8,852 nucleotides of DNA, taken from the NCBI GenBank assembly GCA_020433835.1, contig JAGRBY010000283.1, forward strand, positions 1 to 8,852, written 5' to 3'. Source of the DNA: Anaerolineae bacterium. GTDB lineage: Bacteria > Chloroflexota > Anaerolineae > 4572-78 > J111. The translations under genes were made by a program, and so were the position numbers. Under the pieces are notes generated by a model, which did not search any database, had not been told where the DNA came from, and was given only the letters and a program-made list of their open reading frames with translations. Of the stretch, positions 1-4,379 are shown in pieces (within the stretch, counting starts at the first letter, position 1; each line of letters begins with the position of its first letter).

Positions 1-626
1 TTGGCCTCAGATAAATCGGCCCCTTCTAAATTGGCGCAGCCCAACGTCACCTCAATCATCGTCGCCGAGCGGAGATCGGCCCGACTTAAATTGGCGTGAT
101 CAATTGTGGCCATGCTCAAAACAGCTTCGGTTAAATCGGCTCCGGAAAGATTGGCGTGGGTTAAATTGGCTCCTTCAAAATTGCACTGCTGTAAATTGGC
201 CCCGGAGAGATCGATGCCGTGCAGGTTTTGCCCTGAAAAATCTAAGCCTTGCAGCGACTCCGCCTCACCGCGTTTTTTCCAACTTTTAGCCCGTTTTAGC
301 GCCGCCTGGGGCGAATTGACTTCGGGGGGATCATCAAACGCTTCTTCTTCGACATTGTCGATGATTTCCTCGGTTAGGCCTAACAAACTGCCTACAGAAA
401 TCGGCTGCGGCTGCGAGGCAGAGACCGGATGTAGCTCAAGCGCTCCCAGGTCGATGGGCAAATTGTCCGACGTGCCTTGCCGCTGCCAGCGCAGCAGTTC
501 GGTGGCCAAAGCGCTTATTGCTTCGGCTAAAACAACCTGAGGGTCATCAACCCCTTCTATGGCTACCGCGGCCCACTGTCGGCCTTCAGCCGGAAATAGA
601 TCGATCTTGATAGTTGAAGAAATCAT
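1..626 (-). CDS. Pentapeptide-repeat protein with unrecognised N-terminal domain (3' end outside window)
   Basis: The frame is open from the ATG at 626 to the window edge, giving 208 complete codons; the C-terminus is missing. Residues 1-127 are a non-repeat region I do not recognise: a short beta-like start (MISSTIKIDLFP), a helical segment around residues 32-50 and an acidic stretch (EEIIDNVEEEAFDD) near 86-99. From about residue 128 come at least 16 consecutive pentapeptides of the A(D/N)LxX type (for example ANLSG, ADLTE, ANLEG, ADLSE), which make the DNA visibly periodic at 15 bp on the plus strand (aaattggc, aaatcggc). Such repeats fold as a right-handed quadrilateral beta helix and usually act in protein-protein contact. 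The molecular function is unknown. A GGGG stretch about 9 nt upstream is the only ribosome-site candidate. The gene follows the phosphatidyltransferase by 54 nt and may be co-transcribed with it. Family confidence is high, function is not assigned. Confidence 0.85.
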   Translation of the reverse strand, partial: MISSTIKIDLFPAEGRQWAAVAIEGVDDPQVVLAEAISALATELLRWQRQGTSDNLPIDLGALELHPVSASQPQPISVGSLLGLTEEIIDNVEEEAFDDPPEVNSPQAALKRAKSWKKRGEAESLQGLDFSGQNLHGIDLSGANLQQCNFEGANLTHANLSGADLTEAVLSMATIDHANLSRADLRSATMIEVTLGCANLEGADLSEA

Positions 627-680
627 AGTTTTACCCCAGTGTGTTTTTTCTAAACGGCTGCCAGGCCGAAATTAAGCGTT

Positions 681-1271
681 CTATCCGCCTTCCTCACCGC
701 CGGTAATACGCCAAACCAGATACATGCGCTGTATAGCGGTAAAGTTTGAAAAAATAGCCAACAACCACAAGATGAGCGTCAACTGATTAAAGATCAAGCC
801 CACCACCAACAGAAAAACCCGTTCAAAGCGGGTAAACAGGCCATCTTTTAGGGGCACACCGATGCCTTCCGCCCGTGCTCGAGCATAACTGACCATCAAC
901 GAGCCGACCACGGTGGCGTAAATCAATATCAGTTCCAACTGCTGGTTTTGGCCCATCAAGTAGATGAAAAGCCCTAAAAAGATAACCGCCTCTGAGAAGC
1001 GATCCAGCGTGGAGTCGAGAAAAGCGCCAAAGCGAGAGGTGCGCCCCATCATTCGGGCCAGCGTGCCATCGACAGCATCAAAGATGGCAGCCCCGGTGAT
1101 TAAAATGCCGCCCCACAAAAAATGGCCCTGCGCCAACACAAAAGCAACTCCCACCATCAAGATGAAGCCGATAATTGTAATTAAATTGGGGGAAACGCCG
1201 GTGGTACTGATAAATCGGGCCAAAGGCTCTAAAAAAACGCGGCTATACTTTCTTGCCATCTCACTGAGCAT
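681..1271 (-). CDS. CDP-alcohol phosphatidyltransferase, phosphatidylinositol-phosphate synthase (PgsA1)-like
   Basis: A 196-residue integral membrane enzyme predicted to transfer a phosphatidyl group from CDP-diacylglycerol to an alcohol, releasing CMP. The complete family signature is present: D65-x2-D68-G69-x2-A72-R73-x8-G82-x3-D86-x3-D90, whose aspartates bind the catalytic metals. Several hydrophobic helices are visible (about residues 30-47, 52-64, 94-106, 113-127, 150-175). The segment SYARARAE (128-135) followed by G144-x3-R148-F-E-R resembles the SYIKARAE...ERPER region I recall from mycobacterial PgsA1, as does QRMYLVW near the C-terminus. This favours inositol 1-phosphate as acceptor, though glycerol 3-phosphate is not excluded. 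One visible difference is Arg131 where PgsA1 has Lys. Start choice: GGAGG at 1281-1285 lies 9 nt upstream of the ATG at 1271; Met5 is the alternative. Its neighbours, a PimA-like glycosyltransferase and an acyltransferase, support the inositol-lipid reading. Confidence 0.88.
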   Translation of the reverse strand: MLSEMARKYSRVFLEPLARFISTTGVSPNLITIIGFILMVGVAFVLAQGHFLWGGILITGAAIFDAVDGTLARMMGRTSRFGAFLDSTLDRFSEAVIFLGLFIYLMGQNQQLELILIYATVVGSLMVSYARARAEGIGVPLKDGLFTRFERVFLLVVGLIFNQLTLILWLLAIFSNFTAIQRMYLVWRITGGEEGG

Positions 1272-1280
1272 GGGTAACTG

Positions 1281-1285
1281 CCTCC
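1281..1285 (-). promoter_or_regulatory. Ribosome binding site of the phosphatidyltransferase gene
   Basis: GGAGG on the minus strand, 9 nt before the ATG at 1271. It is the strongest Shine-Dalgarno match in the minus-strand block and decides the start in favour of Met1 over Met5. A dedicated strong site after a 243-bp gap also suggests that this gene is translated, and possibly transcribed, independently of the glycosyltransferase upstream. Confidence 0.65.
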
Positions 1286-1370
1286 ATCACAACGCGCACA
1301 AATAATTTAACTTGAGTATGAGTAGTTGAAGTCGATTTTGTTTACTATCTATTCAGATAATTTTATTACT

Positions 1371-1482
1371 GGGCGAAGGTTAAGGCTGAGGAACACTTTG
1401 GTTAATACAACCTATAGTTGATAAACGCGATAATTTTTTTCTTAGCCTTCGTCTCAGCCTCAGCCTTCATCTGATTTCGCCC
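1371..1482. repeat. Imperfect inverted-repeat element between the glycosyltransferase and phosphatidyltransferase genes
   Basis: The ends are complementary: GGGCGAA (1371-1377) with TTCGCCC (1476-1482), and further in AAGGCTGAG (1382-1390) with CTCAGCCTT (1459-1467). The right arm also contains a degenerate tandem of CTTAGCCTTCG / CTCAGCCT / CAGCCTTC. The centre (1391-1440) is AT-rich and ends in a T7 run. No clear target-site duplication flanks it. It could be a small dispersed palindromic element (MITE- or REP-like), or a long stem-loop acting as a processing or termination structure after the glycosyltransferase gene. The 80 bp to its left (1290-1370) are AT-rich and could hold the phosphatidyltransferase promoter, but I see no convincing -35/-10 pair. 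Confidence 0.45.
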
Positions 1483-1498
1483 CAAACAGAACTGTTTG
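1483..1498. repeat. Short palindrome CAAACAG-AA-CTGTTTG
   Basis: Perfect 7-bp inverted repeat with a 2-nt centre, lying 17 nt downstream of the glycosyltransferase stop codon in the transcription sense. A third copy of CAAACAG (1516-1522) overlaps that stop codon. It could be a weak hairpin or a dyad protein-binding site. No U-tract follows, so I do not call it a terminator. Confidence 0.3.
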
Positions 1499-1514
1499 CC
1501 GAATATTTTACACT

Positions 1515-2636
1515 TCAAACAGTGTCATTGTACACCGCTAAGGTTTGATCGACAACGTAATCCCAATTGTATTGGGTGGCTGTCATACGGCCGAGCTGTC
1601 CCATCCGCTGCCGCTGTTCAGGCTGCTCGATTAAAGAGCGTAGAGCAGCGGCCCATATATCGGCCTGACCGGGTGGTAACAGCAACCCTTCTTGCCCATG
1701 GTGAACCAAAGCGCGATAGCCGGTAATGTCCGAAGCGACTACCGGCAGTTCGGCGGCCATGGCTTCTAACAGCACGATGCCAAAACTCTCGCAGCCGGTA
1801 GAGGGCGCACAGAAGATATCGGCCTGATGGTAAAAATGGGGCAAATATTCAGGCGCAACGTAGCCGGTAAACTCAAGTCCGGCCACTCCTCGGGTTTGGG
1901 CCAAATAATGATACATGCGACACTGCCTATCATCAAAAGGACCAACCACGCGCAGTTTCAACTGCGGATAACAAGGCTGCAACGTACAGAATGCCTCGAA
2001 CAACGTAATGAAACCCTTGCGCGGCTCCGGGCGACCAACAAATAAAATCGTCACCTCGCCTGTCGCCGATTGGGGATGCGGCCCGCACGGCCGGCCAAAG
2101 CGGTTAAGGTCAACGCCGTTGGGGATAATGTGATAGTTGCCCGGAAACAAGCGCCCGGCAAAATCTCGGGCCGGCTGCGAAACAGCAATCAAGCGGTCGA
2201 GTTTGGCGAAGAGTTGGCTAAAAATCGACCGCCCCCGCCGGTAAAGCCAATGCGGCTGCTCGTGATAGGCGTGAAAAGTGCCCACCGTGGCAATGTGGGG
2301 CGCGGCCAGCAGCAAAAACCACCATGTTAGGCTGGGGATGAGTGGTTCTTGCAGGTGAATAATATCAAATTTCTCCTGGCGCAATATGGTTTTGACATGG
2401 CGATAATGTAACAGCCAAAAGCCAACGCGGGCAATGGTGCCGCCAATCGGCACTTTTGCAATTCTGCGGGTTATCACCCGCACGTTGGCCTGATTGCTGC
2501 CGGGCCGGCTTGAACTGGCCGCAAAAATTTGAACGTCGTGGCCTCGACGCTGCAAGCCGCCGGCCAGAGCTTTTACATGTTCGGTTACACCACCGGGATA
2601 GGGAAAATCGTAGGGAGAAACCAGAGCAATTTTCAT
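1515..2636 (-). CDS. GT4 glycosyltransferase, PimA-like (phosphatidylinositol mannosyltransferase type)
   Basis: A 373-residue GT-B glycosyltransferase predicted to transfer a nucleotide-activated sugar, probably mannose from GDP-mannose, to the inositol head group of a phospholipid at the inner membrane face. The N-terminal half has the acceptor-side loop PYPGGVTEH (12-20) and TFHAYHE with His122. The C-terminal half has VGRPEPRKG (200-208, Arg202, Arg206, Lys207) for the nucleotide-sugar phosphates, and the E-x7-E signature as E283-SFGIVLL-E291. From memory, mycobacterial PimA has PYSFDVPGGV, GRYDEPRKG and ESFGIVLVEAMAA at the matching places, an unusually close match along the whole length (PimA is about 380 residues). 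The ATG at 2636 lies 6 nt after the acyltransferase stop with no good Shine-Dalgarno, implying translational coupling. Another phospholipid or diacylglycerol glycosyltransferase (GT4) is the main alternative; sugar specificity cannot be read from sequence. Confidence 0.86.
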   Translation of the reverse strand: MKIALVSPYDFPYPGGVTEHVKALAGGLQRRGHDVQIFAASSSRPGSNQANVRVITRRIAKVPIGGTIARVGFWLLHYRHVKTILRQEKFDIIHLQEPLIPSLTWWFLLLAAPHIATVGTFHAYHEQPHWLYRRGRSIFSQLFAKLDRLIAVSQPARDFAGRLFPGNYHIIPNGVDLNRFGRPCGPHPQSATGEVTILFVGRPEPRKGFITLFEAFCTLQPCYPQLKLRVVGPFDDRQCRMYHYLAQTRGVAGLEFTGYVAPEYLPHFYHQADIFCAPSTGCESFGIVLLEAMAAELPVVASDITGYRALVHHGQEGLLLPPGQADIWAAALRSLIEQPEQRQRMGQLGRMTATQYNWDYVVDQTLAVYNDTV

Positions 2637-2642
2637 CGCGTA

Positions 2643-3512
2643 TCAAGATGGCTCGGCCCAAATAGGGACGGTTACCGTCCACTGTTCGGGGGCCTGGGCG
2701 ATGGCTTTTTCCATTTCGGCCACAATAAATTTCATACCCGCCGCTATGCGTTCTTCTTCCGAGCCGGAAGCGGGCGGATGGTAAGGCGGCAAAAACGTGG
2801 CCTGATAGCTTTGATCGGGGCGGCGATAGCTGAAGCCAACAACCAAAGGCGCGCCGGTTCGCAGCGCCAAACGGATATGGCCGTCGGGCAGGTGGGCCGG
2901 ATAGCCAAAAAAATCAACAATTTGACCGGTGCCGGTGATATCGCGGTCGCCGGCTAAGCCGGCCACGCCTTTCTTTTTGAGTGTCCGGATCAGATCGATT
3001 AGAGGGCCATCAATGGGGATCAATTTGAGACCTTTGCTGGTACGCAGGGCCGTAATGTAGCCAAAAATCTCCGGCGGCTCGATCCGCTCGACCGGAATGG
3101 TAATCGCCAAGCCGCGCAGCAGCATGGCGTACAGTACTACCTCGATATTGCCCAGATGGGCCGAAGTCATTACGATACCTTTACCTTCGGCCAAGGCGGC
3201 TTCGACATTATCCCAGCCGTTGACGGTCACCAGCCGCCTGACGGCATCATCATCCAATCGAGGCAGCCGGAACAGATCGAAATAATTATAGAGCAGCGTG
3301 TCGAAGGTTAACCGGGCGCGACGCTGTATCTCCCCCTCCGCTATTTGGGGACCTAAGATACGCCGCAGATTGAGGCTTATTGTCAAACGGGTCGACCGGT
3401 TAAAACGATAGGCCAAACCGCCGGCCCAGCGGCATAGGGTGTAGCCTAAAGCCGGCGGAATTTTAGGGACAATCGTCCCGGCCAGTCGAACCAGATGATA
3501 ACTTACGCTCAC
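2643..3512 (-). CDS. LPLAT/LpxL-family acyltransferase, PatA-like
   Basis: A 289-residue member of the bacterial lipid A/PIM acyltransferase family, which transfers a fatty acyl chain from acyl-CoA or acyl-ACP to a glycolipid hydroxyl at the cytoplasmic membrane. Visible hallmarks are the catalytic H-x4-[DE] box as H119-LGNI-E124, the GDRD segment (188-191) in a stretch ending IVDFFG (198-203), the HLPDG turn (207-211), and APEQW (274-278), the C-terminal motif typical of LpxL/PatA proteins. The amphipathic N-terminus could be a membrane anchor. It starts with GTG (3512), 17 nt after the lipoprotein stop, without a clear Shine-Dalgarno; the glycosyltransferase follows 6 nt after its stop. Nothing in the window suggests lipopolysaccharide. 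The PimA-like and PgsA1-like neighbours make a PatA-type role, acylating a glycosylated phosphatidylinositol, the best inference. Family confidence is high; acceptor identity is inferred. Confidence 0.86.
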   Translation of the reverse strand: MSVSYHLVRLAGTIVPKIPPALGYTLCRWAGGLAYRFNRSTRLTISLNLRRILGPQIAEGEIQRRARLTFDTLLYNYFDLFRLPRLDDDAVRRLVTVNGWDNVEAALAEGKGIVMTSAHLGNIEVVLYAMLLRGLAITIPVERIEPPEIFGYITALRTSKGLKLIPIDGPLIDLIRTLKKKGVAGLAGDRDITGTGQIVDFFGYPAHLPDGHIRLALRTGAPLVVGFSYRRPDQSYQATFLPPYHPPASGSEEERIAAGMKFIVAEMEKAIAQAPEQWTVTVPIWAEPS

Positions 3513-3529
3513 AACGTCAGCCGACAGGC

Positions 3530-4222
3530 TTATGGAACATAAATTTCCCCGATACCACGGTTATCTTCCCCTTTTGCGTCGATAGCGTCAGCACCAACAA
3601 TAAAGGTGCCGGAGAAAGGTGGTGCTTCCAGCTTTTCTTCGTGGCGGCATTCAATAGCATTGCGACAATCGATGTCGCCGCCAACCAGCGCCGTCTGGTT
3701 CTGGGTAAAAACCCCCCATGAGAACTCTGAAACCCCATCCGGATCGCGCACGATAAACACCACCTTAAATTTATCGCCTTTATCAAAGGTGTTGCCGTCG
3801 GGCAGTTCGACAATAATATCCGGTTTCGAACTGGCAGGAGCCGGTGGTTGGGTTGGAACAGCCGGCGCTTCAGTGGGTGCAGGCAGCGGCGTATCGGTGG
3901 GTGGTGGCGGTGGTGGCGGCTGCGTGGGCGGCACGGGCGTGTTGGTTGGCGGCACAGATGTTGGGGTCTCGGTGGGGATGGGCGTATCGGTGGGAATGGG
4001 TGTGGGCGTGGGCGTATCGGTAGGCAGCGGTGTTTCGGTGGGGGTAGGTAAGACGATATCCAATACAGGGGCCGTTGTTTCCAAAGGCGCTAATGTTTGT
4101 ACCCGACGCGGGGTTTTGGTTGGTGTAGGTGTTACTTGCTGGGCCGCGATGGGACCACAAGCCAGCATAGGTATAATAATTATTAATAGGACACCCTGTC
4201 CTAATATCAAAGAACGTTTCAT
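3530..4222 (-). CDS. Secreted lipoprotein with Thr/Pro-rich stalk and small C-terminal beta domain
   Basis: 230 residues. The N-terminus is a lipoprotein-type signal: MKR, a hydrophobic core (4-21) and a lipobox-like M-L-A-C22, where cleavage and lipidation at Cys22 are predicted. Residues about 31-137 are low-complexity Thr/Pro (TPTPT, TDTPTPTPIPT and a run of seven Pro at 102-108), giving an extended stalk that holds the rest of the protein away from the membrane and may be glycosylated. Residues about 138-230 form a compact domain rich in predicted beta strands (IIVELPDG, KFKVVFIVRDPDG, FSGTFIVGADA, IGEIYV) with two cysteines, C186 and C192, that could form a disulfide. It resembles an Ig-like or bacterial adhesion-type fold, but I recognise no named family. 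It is first in the minus-strand block behind an extended -10 promoter; AGGG about 6 nt upstream of the ATG may be the ribosome site. TPTPT lipoproteins are frequent in Anaerolineae. The function is unknown. Confidence 0.85.
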   Translation of the reverse strand: MKRSLILGQGVLLIIIIPMLACGPIAAQQVTPTPTKTPRRVQTLAPLETTAPVLDIVLPTPTETPLPTDTPTPTPIPTDTPIPTETPTSVPPTNTPVPPTQPPPPPPPTDTPLPAPTEAPAVPTQPPAPASSKPDIIVELPDGNTFDKGDKFKVVFIVRDPDGVSEFSWGVFTQNQTALVGGDIDCRNAIECRHEEKLEAPPFSGTFIVGADAIDAKGEDNRGIGEIYVP

Positions 4223-4257
4223 AACTAACCCTATTTCCTCTAAAATTACGGGCGTGA

Positions 4258-4288
4258 ATTATAGCACAAAGCGGGGTTATTCGGCCAA
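4258..4288 (-). promoter_or_regulatory. Extended -10 promoter for the minus-strand lipoprotein/lipid gene block
   Basis: Reading the minus strand, TATAAT at 4263-4258 is preceded by TG one base away (TGCTATAAT), the extended -10 form, which tolerates a poor -35. A loose -35 candidate TTGGCC (4288-4283) has a 19-nt spacer. Transcription would start near 4251, leaving a leader of about 28 nt before the ATG at 4222. With gaps of 17 and 6 nt downstream, it probably drives at least three genes. Confidence 0.6.
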
Positions 4289-4313
4289 AGTATAAAGCAG
4301 TCTACAAATCTCA

Positions 4314-4342
4314 TTGTCTAATCCCTATGACTATGGTACAAT
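4314..4342 (+). promoter_or_regulatory. Sigma-70-type promoter for the histidine kinase gene
   Basis: TTGTCT (4314-4319) and TACAAT (4337-4342) are separated by exactly 17 nt. The start would be near 4349, giving a leader of about 30 nt. TATACT at 4349-4354 is an alternative -10 but has no matching -35. The promoter is divergent from the lipoprotein promoter; the two -10 boxes are about 75 bp apart, so a shared regulator could act on both. No strong Shine-Dalgarno precedes the kinase ATG (the best is CTGGTAG). Confidence 0.55.
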
Positions 4343-4379
4343 CCCGGCTATACTGAATAGCTAAACTGGTAGTCCGTCC

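Noticed and set aside
1..250. Regular 15-bp spaced repeats resembling a CRISPR or tandem DNA array
   Set aside because: The period is the codon pattern of minus-strand pentapeptide repeats; there are no conserved repeats of CRISPR length with unique spacers.
627..680. CGGC-CTGGCA-GCCG hairpin after the phosphatidyltransferase gene as a terminator
   Set aside because: The stem is only 4 bp and is followed by TTTAGAAAAAA, not a U-tract; readthrough into the pentapeptide gene seems more likely.
2643..3512. Acyltransferase as evidence of lipid A (LPS) synthesis
   Set aside because: The family also includes PatA-type enzymes; the adjacent PimA-like and PgsA1-like genes and the absence of any Lpx gene favour a phosphoinositide glycolipid acceptor.
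3606..4295. Long plus-strand frame rich in Gly and Val opposite the lipoprotein
   Set aside because: It is the antisense shadow of Thr/Pro codons; the minus-strand reading has a signal peptide, lipobox, promoter and structured C-terminus.
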